Of a stretch of 64,000 bases of DNA, positions 1-7,396 are shown piece by piece. Every line of letters begins with the position of its first letter. The first letter of the stretch is position 1. The position numbers and the translations under genes were made by a program. A model generated the notes under the pieces. That model was not told the origin of the DNA. It worked only from the letters and a program-made list of their open reading frames with translations, and made no database searches. This DNA comes from JADJOY01 sp016713535 [NCBI: Deltaproteobacteria bacterium] (GTDB lineage: Bacteria > JADJOY01), in contig JADJOY010000037.1 in NCBI GenBank assembly GCA_016713535.1, forward strand, positions 33,783 through 97,782. Reading direction: 5' to 3'.

Positions 1-181
1 GCACCCCGGATTGTCCAGTAGACGGAGAGAGGTCACGGCGGCTCCCGGCTTGGCCGGGTAATCCGCGGATTTGAGACTTCACCGCGGACCTCCATGCCTG
101 AGCCCTCGAAGGAGAACACAGGCAAACCCACACGCGAGAGGAAGCCACGGGCCGCGGCCGGGTTTGACACCAGCCCATGAG
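1..181 (+). mobile_element. Decayed right end of an IS1111-type (IS110 family) element
   Basis: This stretch aligns, with many small deletions, to the 3' non-coding end of the complete IS at 20712-22317 (its 22080-22317). Shared blocks include the 12-bp palindrome AATCCGCGGATT (60-71 here, 22167-22178 there), GAGAGAGGTCACGG, GAGAGGAAGCCACGGGCCGCG and GGGTTTGACACCAG. The subterminal inverted repeat is lost. Like the complete copy, it ends at an AG followed by the family B repeat (CGACGGGG). The transposase, if any, lies left of the window. The call rests on direct comparison within the window. Confidence 0.75.
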
Positions 182-230
182 CGACGGGGTTCCATCCCCC
201 CGTCGCCGGGTCTGCACGACGCGGCGAGCC
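182..230 (+). repeat. Family B repeat, partial copy next to the IS remnant
   Basis: This is the third hairpin and right part of the family B unit (CGACGGGG, TTCCAT loop, CCCCCGTCGCCGGG). The left two hairpins are missing because the IS remnant 1-181 sits on that side. It runs straight into a family A element. Confidence 0.7.
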
Positions 231-305
231 CTGCGAGCCGACTCGGGGGTGGGCCCCGCCGGGATTCACTCCCGGCGGGCGGGGGGCTGGAACAGCCCCC
301 CGAGG
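231..305 (-). repeat. Family A hairpin repeat
   Basis: The repeat consists of ACTCGGGGGTGGG, a CGCCGGG/CCCGGCG hairpin, and a perfect 9-bp hairpin GGGGGGCTG-GAA-CAGCCCCCC at 281-301. It lies immediately downstream of, and co-oriented with, the leftward gene ending at 309. Similar elements occur at about 4915-5007, 5110-5215, 11333-11460, 14575-14690, 22441-22562 and 52265-52420. Confidence 0.75.
281..301 (-). terminator. Terminator-like hairpin of family A
   Basis: This perfect 9-bp GC stem with a GAA loop starts 8 bp beyond the stop codon of the leftward gene 309-977. It has no U tract, so it is a terminator by position and structure only. It could instead stabilise the mRNA 3' end. Confidence 0.45.
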
Positions 306-308
306 AAC

Positions 309-977
309 TCAGAAGCCTTCGAAGAAGTCGGTGCCGCCCGAGGCCGCGGCCCGCTGCTCGCGGATCAGCACTTCCTCGTCGCTCTCGAGCTGGTTCTGGC
401 GCACCAGCTTCTTGCCACGGCGCATGCGCTTTCGATCCTCGTCCATCTCCCAGATCGAGAGCCGCGGCGCACCGCCACCGGTGATGTCGCCGAGCTCGAG
501 CCCCTTGGTCGAGAAGCCGGCCTTCTTGTTGCGCGACCCGAGGTTGCTGCCCAGGTTCGAGGTCGAGATGTCGACGCTGATGTCGAACGAACCGCTCACC
601 GCGCCTTCCTTGGTGAGCGCGAGGGGGTCCTTGTTGCGCTTCTTGCGGCCCTGCTTGCCACTCAGCGGATGGCTGGCGCGGGCTTCGGCCTCGGCCTGCT
701 CGCGGTCGCGCAGCGCTTCCTTGAGGTTGACCTGGTTGTACGGGTTCGTGCCCCAGTCGTCGCCGAAGCCGCCCTTGTACTTGCGCTGCTTTTGGTCTTC
801 GATGCCGGTGGCCCGCGGCATCACCCAGGAGCTGCGCGGCCGCCGCTGCTCCTCGAGCGCGGGGCGGGCGCTGTTGAACGTCTGCTGGTTGATGGCGGCG
901 ATCTGCGCGCGGGCTTCACCCGCCGCGAGCACGGCCGCGGCTGCGCCGGCGGCCATCCAGATCCGCGCTCTCACCAT
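309..977 (-). CDS. Secreted hypothetical protein, 222 aa
   Basis: The function is not recognised. The N-terminus (MVRARIWMAAGAAAAVLAAG, then EARAQ) looks like a Sec signal peptide with cleavage after ARA. The mature part is very hydrophilic, with basic and glutamate-rich stretches (GKQGRKKRNKD, DEDRKRMRRGKK) and few hydrophobic segments. It contains an FDISVDISTSNLGSNLGS segment that could form beta strands. It is transcribed divergently from hemH, and a family A hairpin follows the stop. It may be a lineage-specific periplasmic or surface protein. Confidence 0.7.
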   Translation of the reverse strand: MVRARIWMAAGAAAAVLAAGEARAQIAAINQQTFNSARPALEEQRRPRSSWVMPRATGIEDQKQRKYKGGFGDDWGTNPYNQVNLKEALRDREQAEAEARASHPLSGKQGRKKRNKDPLALTKEGAVSGSFDISVDISTSNLGSNLGSRNKKAGFSTKGLELGDITGGGAPRLSIWEMDEDRKRMRRGKKLVRQNQLESDEEVLIREQRAAASGGTDFFEGF

Positions 978-1061
978 ACGGCCAGGCTAGCGCTGCGTGG
1001 GACGCCGCGACAAGCGCGGCTGTGGTATCCCGGGCGCGGCGCGGAGGGGGTGAGCGAGATC

Positions 1062-2102
1062 ATGGCGCGTGTCGGGCTCATGCTGGTCAACCTGGGGACG
1101 CCGGCCGCGCCGCGCACCCCCGAGGTGCGGACCTATCTGCGCGAGTTCCTGTCCGACCCGCGCGTCCTCGACATGCCGGCGCTCGGTCGCGCGCTCCTGC
1201 TCTACGGCGTGATCCTGCCGTTTCGTCCCAGCAAGTCGGCCGAGGCCTACCGCAAGGTGTGGACCGACCGGGGCTCCCCGGTGCTCTTCCACGGCGTCGA
1301 CCTCGCCAAGAAGGTCCAGGCGGCGCTCGGACCGGACATCCAGGTCGAGCTCGCGATGCGCTACCAGCAGCCGTCGATCGGCGAGGCGCTCGACCGCTTC
1401 CGCGCCAGCCGCACCGACCGGATCGCGGTGCTGCCGCTCTTTCCCCAGAACTCGTCGGCGGCGTGGGGCTCGGCGGCCGAGAAGGTCCTGCTCGAGGGGG
1501 GCAAGCGCTGGAACGTGCCGACGATCCAGCTCGTGCCGCCGTTCTACGACCATCCGGCGTTCCTCGACGCGCTGGCGCGGACCGCGCGCCCGGCCCTCGC
1601 CACGTTCCGGCCCGAGCACGTGCTGCTCAGCTTCCACGGGCTGCCCGAGCGCCAGGTGCGCAAGAGCGACGAGAGCGAGGGGCACGACCACTGCCTGGCG
1701 GCGGCCACCTGCTGCGACGTGATCGGCCCCGGCAACCGCCACTGCTACCGCGCCCACTGCTTCGCGACCGCGCGCGGTCTCGCCGCGCGCCTCGATCTGC
1801 CCGCGGAGCGCCACGAGGTGTCGTTCCAGTCGCGCCTCGGGCGTACCCCGTGGATCCAGCCGCACACCGACGAGCGGGTGCGCGCGCTCGCCCAGAGCGG
1901 TGTCAAGCGCCTCGCGGTACTCTGTCCGGCGTTCGTGGCCGATTGCCTCGAGACGCTCGAGGAGATCGGCATCCGCGCGCGCGACGACTTCCGCGCACAC
2001 GGCGGCGAGGAGCTGCTCCTGGTGCCCGCGCTCAACTCGCGCGACGCGTGGGTGGACGCGCTGATCCAGGTCGTCCGCGACGGGATTCACTGGCCGATGT
2101 GA
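1062..2102 (+). CDS. hemH: Ferrochelatase with an internal cysteine cluster
   Basis: The enzyme inserts Fe2+ into protoporphyrin (or coproporphyrin) to complete haem synthesis. The protein has 346 aa, normal for the family. It shows the N-terminal VGLMLVNLGTP motif, the catalytic histidine in SFHGLPE (His192) and the metal-site glutamate region FVADCLETLEEI. Five cysteines lie between residues 211 and 233 (C211, C217, C218, C228, C233). This resembles the internal-cluster [2Fe-2S] ferrochelatases described for Myxococcus, unlike the C-terminal ligands of animal enzymes. ATG 1062 was chosen because the conserved N-terminus begins there. GTG 1050 is in frame but overlaps the GGAGG. The DUF5131 gene follows 18 bp downstream. 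Confidence 0.95.
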   Translation: MARVGLMLVNLGTPAAPRTPEVRTYLREFLSDPRVLDMPALGRALLLYGVILPFRPSKSAEAYRKVWTDRGSPVLFHGVDLAKKVQAALGPDIQVELAMRYQQPSIGEALDRFRASRTDRIAVLPLFPQNSSAAWGSAAEKVLLEGGKRWNVPTIQLVPPFYDHPAFLDALARTARPALATFRPEHVLLSFHGLPERQVRKSDESEGHDHCLAAATCCDVIGPGNRHCYRAHCFATARGLAARLDLPAERHEVSFQSRLGRTPWIQPHTDERVRALAQSGVKRLAVLCPAFVADCLETLEEIGIRARDDFRAHGGEELLLVPALNSRDAWVDALIQVVRDGIHWPM

Positions 2103-2120
2103 GGAAAGCGGGAGGCGCGC

Positions 2121-2828
2121 GTGGGGCTCGGATCGACCATCGAGTGGACCCACGCGACGTGGAATCCCGTCACCGGGTGCGAGAAGGTCAGCCCGGGCTG
2201 CAAGAACTGCTACGCGGAGCGCATGTCCGAGCGGCTGCGCCTGATGGGACAGCCCAACTATCGCAACGGCTTCGCCGTCACCCTCCAGCCGCACATGCTG
2301 GAGGTGCCGCTCGGCTGGAAGCGCCCGCAGCGGATCTTCGTCAACTCGATGAGCGACCTCTTCGAGGAGAGCGTGCCGCTCGAGTACGTGCGCGCGGTCC
2401 TCGACGTCGCGCGACGCGCCCACTGGCACCGCTTCCAGGTGCTGACCAAGCGCGCCGAGAGGCTCGCGGCCCTCGACGCCGAGCTCGACTGGCCGCCCAA
2501 CGTGTGGATGGGCGTGAGCGTCGAGAACGCCGACTACCTGTGGAGGATCGACGAGCTGCGCCGCACCCGTGCGGCGCTCAGGTTCCTGTCGATCGAGCCG
2601 CTCCTCGGCCCGCTCGAGGAGCTCGATCTGCGCGGGATCGACTGGGTGATCGTGGGCGGCGAGTCGGGACCGCATTGCCGCTCGGTGGACCCCGCGTGGG
2701 TCGTGGGCGTCCGGGACCGATGCCTCGCGAGCGGCGTGCCGTTCTTCTTCAAGCAGTGGGGCGGCACCAACAAGAAGAAGACCGGGCGCGAGCTCGAGGG
2801 GCGTACCTGGGACGAGCTGCCGGAGTGA
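2121..2828 (+). CDS. DUF5131 (phage Gp37/Gp68-like) protein
   Basis: This 235-aa protein begins GSTIEWTHATWNPVTGCEKV, followed by SPGCKNCYAERMSER. That is the conserved start of the Gp37/Gp68 (DUF5131) family, whose clustered cysteines (GCEKVSPGCKNCYAE) recall radical-SAM-type Fe-S ligands. FVNSMSDLFEE, QVLTKRAERL, VWMGVSVEN and VIVGGESGPHCR are typical later blocks, and FFKQWGG marks the usual C-terminus. The reaction is unknown. The family is common in phages and mobile DNA, but here it follows hemH with GTG start and GGAGG 5 bp upstream, so it may be co-transcribed with hemH. No other phage gene is seen. Confidence 0.88.
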   Translation: MGLGSTIEWTHATWNPVTGCEKVSPGCKNCYAERMSERLRLMGQPNYRNGFAVTLQPHMLEVPLGWKRPQRIFVNSMSDLFEESVPLEYVRAVLDVARRAHWHRFQVLTKRAERLAALDAELDWPPNVWMGVSVENADYLWRIDELRRTRAALRFLSIEPLLGPLEELDLRGIDWVIVGGESGPHCRSVDPAWVVGVRDRCLASGVPFFFKQWGGTNKKKTGRELEGRTWDELPE

Positions 2829-2838
2829 CCGCGACGCC

Positions 2839-2859
2839 GGGCGGGCACGAAGCCCGCCC
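2839..2859 (+). terminator. Hairpin after the hemH-DUF5131 pair
   Basis: An 8-bp perfect stem, GGGCGGGC-acgaa-GCCCGCCC, starts 11 bp after the DUF5131 stop in a convergent gap. A second hairpin, GGGCACGC-tcc-GCGTGCCC, lies at 2895-2913. Neither has a T tract, so a bidirectional terminator role is inferred from position. Confidence 0.45.
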
Positions 2860-2981
2860 CCGCGCTCCCACGCGATCGCGCGCTAGGTACGGAGGGGCAC
2901 GCTCCGCGTGCCCACCGATTCGACGAGGCGCGCGCACCGCCCACGAGGTCGACCCCGGCACCGCCCGGCTCGCGGCTCCGG

Positions 2982-3644
2982 TCAGACCGGCACGGCGGTG
3001 ACGCCCGCCGACTCCTCGTCGAGGAGCCGCGTGACCATGCCCGCGCACGCCAGCCAGTCGAGGTGGTGCTTGAGCGCATTGCCGTGGACGGCGTGGAGGC
3101 GCTGGTAGCGCTCGCTCGGCGCCATGGGGCCGAGCTTGCGGAGCTCGGTGAGGAGCACCTCCTCCTCGAAGCGCTCCTCCAGCAGCTTGCGCCACGCCTC
3201 ACGGAGCTGGCGGCGCACCGTGCCGAGCGCGCCGGATCCGTGCGCAGCGGCGAGCGCGGGATGGCCGAGCGACACGTCCCAGCGCTGGTCGACGCCGTCC
3301 GGCGCGATCTCGCGGACCCAGGGGCGCGGCACGTTGACCAGCGGCACGAACGCGTGGCCCTGCGCGAGGCCGCGCGCCTCCTCGTAGCTGAGCGCGTCCA
3401 GGCTCACGACCAGCGGCCGGCGATTACCTGCCAGCGCCTCGGCGAGCTCGGCCGGCGAGGCGTCGTCGATCGCGAGCAGCTCGGGCACCCGCCGCGCCAG
3501 CTCGCGCAGCATCCGCGTCTTGCCGGTGGCGGGGCCGCCCACCACCACGCACGCGCGCCCTTCGCCGAGGAAGCTCGCCGTACGCGCCGTGACCCTGGCT
3601 CGCAGGTCCGCGAGAGGGCCGAGCGGCGCGGCGGGATCGGTCAT
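2982..3644 (-). CDS. Small P-loop ATPase-like protein
   Basis: This 220-aa protein has a Walker A motif GGPATGKT near residue 35 and a Walker B-like LLAIDDAS. A second hydrophobic strand (RPLVVSLDALS) and a basic/acidic helical C-terminal half follow (REAWRKLLEERFEEEVLLTE). The C-terminus (HHLDWLACAGMVTRLLDE) looks like a small winged-helix end, which suggests an AAA/STAND-type regulator or partner rather than a transporter ATPase. It is the last gene of the leftward ABC export cluster, 16 bp after the permease stop, so co-transcription is likely. No specific family is recognised. Confidence 0.7.
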   Translation of the reverse strand: MTDPAAPLGPLADLRARVTARTASFLGEGRACVVVGGPATGKTRMLRELARRVPELLAIDDASPAELAEALAGNRRPLVVSLDALSYEEARGLAQGHAFVPLVNVPRPWVREIAPDGVDQRWDVSLGHPALAAAHGSGALGTVRRQLREAWRKLLEERFEEEVLLTELRKLGPMAPSERYQRLHAVHGNALKHHLDWLACAGMVTRLLDEESAGVTAVPV

Positions 3645-3660
3645 GGCGCGGGGTGGTCGA

Positions 3661-4845
3661 TCAGGCGGTCCGGAGGGCGTCGACGATGCCGAGGCGCGAG
3701 GCCCGCACCGCCGGGAAGAAGCCGCCGACGATGCCCATGACCACCGCGAACCCCAGCGACGTGCCGATGGTCGCAGGAGAGAGGTGGAATTGGAAGACCA
3801 CCTCGGAGAACGTGTTGAAGTTGGTGGTGGAGAGCGTGAGCACGGAGAGCACCGAGGCGATGCTCAGCCCGGCCACTCCGCCGACCAGTCCGAGGAGCAC
3901 CGACTCGAGCAGGAACGCCAGCAGCACGTGGCGGCGGCGGAAGCCGATCGCGCGCATGGTGCCGATCTCGACGGTACGATTGGCGACGGCTGCGTACATG
4001 GTGACCATCGCGCCCACCACCGCGCCGAGGCTGAAGATCACCGAGATCACGCCACCCAGCGCGTTCAGGAACACCGACGTCTGCTGGGTCTGCTTGGCGT
4101 AGTACTCGCGCTCGCCGAACACCTCGACGGTCAGCCGCGGATCGGCCTCGAGTCGCTCCTTGAGTGGCCCGATGTCCTCGGGCCGGTTCAGCCTGAGCGT
4201 CATCGACGAGTAGGCCTCGCGCCGGTACGCCTGGAGGAGCTGCTCCGAGTCGCCCCACACCTCGGAGTCGAAGCCCGAGCCGCCGGCGTCGAAGAGACCG
4301 ACCACCTTCCATTCGCGACCGCCCATGCGCAGCGTGTCGCCGAGGGACGCGCCCTGGAACTTCTCGGAGATGCGCTTGCCGGCGACGACCTCGTCGAGCC
4401 CGGGCTGGAACATGCGCCCCTCGACGAGCTTCACCTGCTCGCGGCGGAGCTCCATCGACTTGGGCGACACGCCGCGGATCGTGACGTTCACGCCGTCCGC
4501 GCTGCCGCCCGGCGCCGCGCCGCGCTTCTTGAGCACGATCAGCACCACCGACTCGCCGGAGGCCAGCGGCTGGCCGTCGGAGGCGGTGGCGATCTCGGGC
4601 TGCGAGGTGATGATCGCCGCCGAGTCGCGCAGGATCACGCTCTGCACCTCGGTCTGCGAGCCCTTGCGGATCGCGATCGCGTTGACCGGTGAGCCCGTGT
4701 CCACCACCGTCTTGGCGAGGCCGTCGGTCAGCATCCGCGAGCCCGCGAACACGAACACCACGAGCGCGAGCCCGATCACGGTGAGGAGCGTGGTGGTACG
4801 ACGCGCGAGCGCGCTGCGGATCGAGTAGCTGAGCGGTAGGGCCAT
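3661..4845 (-). CDS. ABC transporter permease, FtsX/MacB type (second permease)
   Basis: The protein has 394 aa. One transmembrane segment lies near the N-terminus (TLLTVIGLALVVFVFAG), a long periplasmic domain covers residues of about 40-265, and three transmembrane segments close it. The typical FtsX ending is present (NRTVEIGTMRAIGFRRRHVL, then AVRASRLGIVDALRTA). It probably exports a lipid, lipoprotein or small molecule with the ATPase at 6495-7184 and the adaptor at 7397-8635. ATG 4845 is the last of three tandem copies of the gene's 5' end (others at 5055 and 5266). The copy at 5055 is open and in frame with this gene, so an N-terminally extended form is possible. Confidence 0.88.
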   Translation of the reverse strand: MALPLSYSIRSALARRTTTLLTVIGLALVVFVFAGSRMLTDGLAKTVVDTGSPVNAIAIRKGSQTEVQSVILRDSAAIITSQPEIATASDGQPLASGESVVLIVLKKRGAAPGGSADGVNVTIRGVSPKSMELRREQVKLVEGRMFQPGLDEVVAGKRISEKFQGASLGDTLRMGGREWKVVGLFDAGGSGFDSEVWGDSEQLLQAYRREAYSSMTLRLNRPEDIGPLKERLEADPRLTVEVFGEREYYAKQTQQTSVFLNALGGVISVIFSLGAVVGAMVTMYAAVANRTVEIGTMRAIGFRRRHVLLAFLLESVLLGLVGGVAGLSIASVLSVLTLSTTNFNTFSEVVFQFHLSPATIGTSLGFAVVMGIVGGFFPAVRASRLGIVDALRTA

Positions 4846-5266
4846 TTTCGGGTCCTGGAGAAGGTCAACGATCGATCGTAGCCCGCCACGAGAGGCCCTG
4901 AACGACGGGCCGGTCGCAGCGCGACCGCACGAGCGAAGCGAGTGACTCGGGGGTGGGGCCCGCCGAGACCGCGCTCTCGGCGGGGCGGGGGTCTGGAACA
5001 GACCCCCGCGGCAACAGAGCGCGCTGCGGATCGAGTAGCTGAGCGGTAGGGCCATTTTCGGGTCCTGGAGAAGGTCAACGATCGATCGTAGCCCGCCAAG
5101 AGAGGCCCTGAACGACGGGCCGGTCGCAGCGCGACCGCACGAGCGAAGCGAGTGACTCGGGGGTGGGGCCCCGCCGAGACCGCGCTCTCGGCGGGGCGGG
5201 GGTCTGGAACGGCGCCGTGCGGCAACAGAGCGCGCTGCGGATCGAGTAGCTGAGCGGTAGGGCCAT
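4811..5266 (-). repeat. Tandem duplication of the permease 5' end with family A repeat
   Basis: A unit of about 210 bp occurs twice (4811-5020 and 5021-5231), followed by a third copy of its first part (5232-5266). Each copy holds the first 13 codons of the permease (MALPLSYSIRSAL), and the full units add a family A element (hairpin GGGGGTCTG-GAA-CAGACCCCC at 4987-5007). Copies one and two share a CAGGACCCGAAA leader. The outermost copy has a different leader, presumably the native one. The hairpin of the outer copy is corrupted (AACGGCGCCG). Confidence 0.9.
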
Positions 5267-5317
5267 GGATTCGTCCTGGGAAAACCGACGTTCCGTCTCG
5301 CCGTCGAAGCGCGCGGA

Positions 5318-6475
5318 TCACGCGATCCGGCGCAGCCCCTCGACGATCGAGACCTTCGCCGCGCCCCGCGCCGGCACGATCGCCGCCGCCACACCCACGG
5401 CGAGCGAGATGCCGACCCCGTGCACGAACGTGAGCGGGTCGATCGGCAGGCTCGGGAAGAAGTCGGCCATCTGCTTCTCGAGCGTCGCGATGAGCGGTAG
5501 CAGCGCGACCAGCCCGATCGTGCCGCCCACCACCGCGAGCAGCATCGACTCGCCGCCGATCACGCTCGCGAGGTGCCAGCCGCGGAACCCGAGTGTCTTG
5601 AGCACCGCGTACTCCTTCACCCGCTCGCGCGCCGCCATCGCCATGGTGTTGGCGAGCACCAGCAGCACGACGCCGATGATGAGCACCGACGCCAGGTGGA
5701 TGCCGGCGATGATGGTGCTCGACATCGCCACGAAGCCGAGCTGGAACGCCTTCTCGGTCTCGGTCAGGGTCTCGGCGAGCGAGTTCTCGAACATCGCGTC
5801 GACGGTCTGGATCACCGCCGCGCCGTTCGCGGGATCGGCGATCTGCACCACGAAGAAGCCGGCGCGGTTGCCGTTGCCCGGGTAGACCTTCTCGATCGCC
5901 TCGTTCAGGTAGTCCCAGTGGAAGAAGAACTGGGTCTCGTCGGTCCCCGGGTCGCGCCCGCTGTAGATCCCGCGCACCACGAACTCGTAGTCTCCCGGGA
6001 AGATCGTGCCCTTGATCGGCACCGTCTGTCCGAGCTTCCAGCCGAAGCGCTGCGCGAGCTTGCGCCCCACCACGCAGGCGTTGCGCTCGGCGAGGACGTC
6101 CTTCCACTGGTCGGGTGGCACGACGTACTCGCGATACATCCGGAACCACGGCTCCATCTTCACGCCGAACTGCGGGAAGAAGTTCTTCTCTTCCTTGTAG
6201 ATGCCGCCGAACCAGTTGCCCGGCGCCACGGTCACGACACCCGGCACCTGCTCGATCTTGGGCTGATATGCGATCGGCAACGAGAACACCAGCGACACCT
6301 TGTTGCGGGTCACCAGCCGGTCGGGCTTGGCCGCCTCGGCGCCCGCGTACCACGCGGTGATCATGGTGCGGATCACGCCGAAGGCGAGCACCGCGAAGGC
6401 CACGCCCAGCACGGTGAGGAAGCTGCGCAGCTTGTGGCGCAGCGCGTTCAGGAAGACCAGCTCGAAGAGTCGCAT
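5318..6475 (-). CDS. ABC transporter permease, FtsX/MacB type (first permease)
   Basis: The protein has 385 aa and the same layout as its neighbour: an N-terminal transmembrane helix (SFLTVLGVAFAVLAFGVIRT), a periplasmic domain and three C-terminal helices. The family ending is present (ARERVKEYAVLKTLGFRG, then PARGAAKVSIVEGLRRIA). The start ATG 6475 lies 19 bp after the ATPase stop, so the two are surely co-transcribed. The two permeases are different proteins and probably form a heterodimer. Both termini are intact. Confidence 0.9.
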   Translation of the reverse strand: MRLFELVFLNALRHKLRSFLTVLGVAFAVLAFGVIRTMITAWYAGAEAAKPDRLVTRNKVSLVFSLPIAYQPKIEQVPGVVTVAPGNWFGGIYKEEKNFFPQFGVKMEPWFRMYREYVVPPDQWKDVLAERNACVVGRKLAQRFGWKLGQTVPIKGTIFPGDYEFVVRGIYSGRDPGTDETQFFFHWDYLNEAIEKVYPGNGNRAGFFVVQIADPANGAAVIQTVDAMFENSLAETLTETEKAFQLGFVAMSSTIIAGIHLASVLIIGVVLLVLANTMAMAARERVKEYAVLKTLGFRGWHLASVIGGESMLLAVVGGTIGLVALLPLIATLEKQMADFFPSLPIDPLTFVHGVGISLAVGVAAAIVPARGAAKVSIVEGLRRIA

Positions 6476-6494
6476 GGGAGGCCCGCGTCGAGGC

Positions 6495-7184
6495 TCAGCG
6501 AAGGCCGCTGAGCTCGCCCTTGTCGAGCTCGGCGCGGGTGTGGGCGCGCTCCGCGGCGCGCGGGTCGTGGGTGACCATGACGATCGTCTTCTTGAACTCC
6601 TGGTTGAGCTGACCGAGGACGTCGAGGATCTGCTCGGCGGAGTGGCGGTCGAGGTCGCCGGTGGGTTCGTCCGCCACCAGCAGTGTCGGGTCGGTGACGA
6701 TCGCGCGCGCGATCGCGACGCGCTGCTGCTGGCCGCCGGAGAGCTGGTTCGGGCGATGCCGGATCCGGTCGGCGAGCCCCACGACCTCGAGCGCGGTCTC
6801 GACGTGCTGGCGGCGCTCCTTCTTGGGTAACGGGCTCAGGAGCAGCGGCAGCTCGACGTTCTCGAGCGCCGAGAGCACCGGGATCAGGTTGTAGAACTGG
6901 AAGATGAAGCCGACGTGGTTGGCGCGCCAGGTCGCGAGCGCGCCCTCGGCGAGCTGCACGATGTCGGTGCCCGCCACCTCCACCGAGCCGCTGTCGGGCC
7001 GGTCGATGCCACCGATCATGTTGAGCAACGTCGACTTCCCCGAGCCCGACGGCCCGAGCAGCGCGAAGAACTCGCCCTCGGGGATGTCGAGAGAGAGGTT
7101 GTTGAGCACCTGCACGGCGTTGCCGTCGTGCGCGTAGCTCTTGGAGAGGTTCTGCACCGCGACGATGGGCTTGGCTTCGCTCAT
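6495..7184 (-). CDS. ABC transporter ATP-binding protein, LolD/MacB type
   Basis: This 229-aa ATPase has Walker A GPSGSGKS, the Q-loop region [21 protein letters not shown] typical of LolD/MacB ATPases, signature [14 protein letters not shown], Walker [13 protein letters not shown] and the H-loop IVMVTHD. It powers the two FtsX-type permeases directly downstream. The adaptor gene lies upstream, separated by a 212-bp gap filled by a family B repeat, so the cluster may be expressed from more than one promoter or processed there. Confidence 0.95.
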   Translation of the reverse strand: MSEAKPIVAVQNLSKSYAHDGNAVQVLNNLSLDIPEGEFFALLGPSGSGKSTLLNMIGGIDRPDSGSVEVAGTDIVQLAEGALATWRANHVGFIFQFYNLIPVLSALENVELPLLLSPLPKKERRQHVETALEVVGLADRIRHRPNQLSGGQQQRVAIARAIVTDPTLLVADEPTGDLDRHSAEQILDVLGQLNQEFKKTIVMVTHDPRAAERAHTRAELDKGELSGLR

Positions 7185-7264
7185 GATGGGTTCCGGGTGC
7201 GGACGACGGATTCGCCGTGACGGCCGAAGCGGGACCGCGACTCAGAGACTGTGGATCGTTCCCT

Positions 7265-7396
7265 CTGGGGCGCGGCGGAAGGCCGCGTAGGCGCGGCGAC
7301 GGGGGATGGAACCCCCGTCGCTACGATGGGGCTCGTAGCGCTGGGGGATCCGCCCCCCCGCGGCGCTTCGCTCTCGCTCGATCTCTTCACAGGCTC
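7265..7396 (-). repeat. Family B three-hairpin repeat inside the ABC cluster
   Basis: The copy has CGACGGGGGATGGAACCCCC, the CGCTACGA/TCGTAGCG hairpin, the GGGGGATCCGCCCCCCCGC hairpin, and then GCTTCGCTCTCGCTCGATCT and CTTCACAGGCTC. It abuts the stop codon of the adaptor gene (7397) and separates it from the ATPase gene that should share its operon. Confidence 0.8.

Noticed and set aside
2121-2828. Prophage, based on the Gp37/Gp68-like protein
   Set aside because: There are no integrase, capsid, tail or lysis genes within the window.
5075-5266. A 63-aa leftward open frame starting MALPLSYSIRSALCC
   Set aside because: It is the duplicated first 13 codons of the permease followed by translated family A repeat, so it is not an independent gene.
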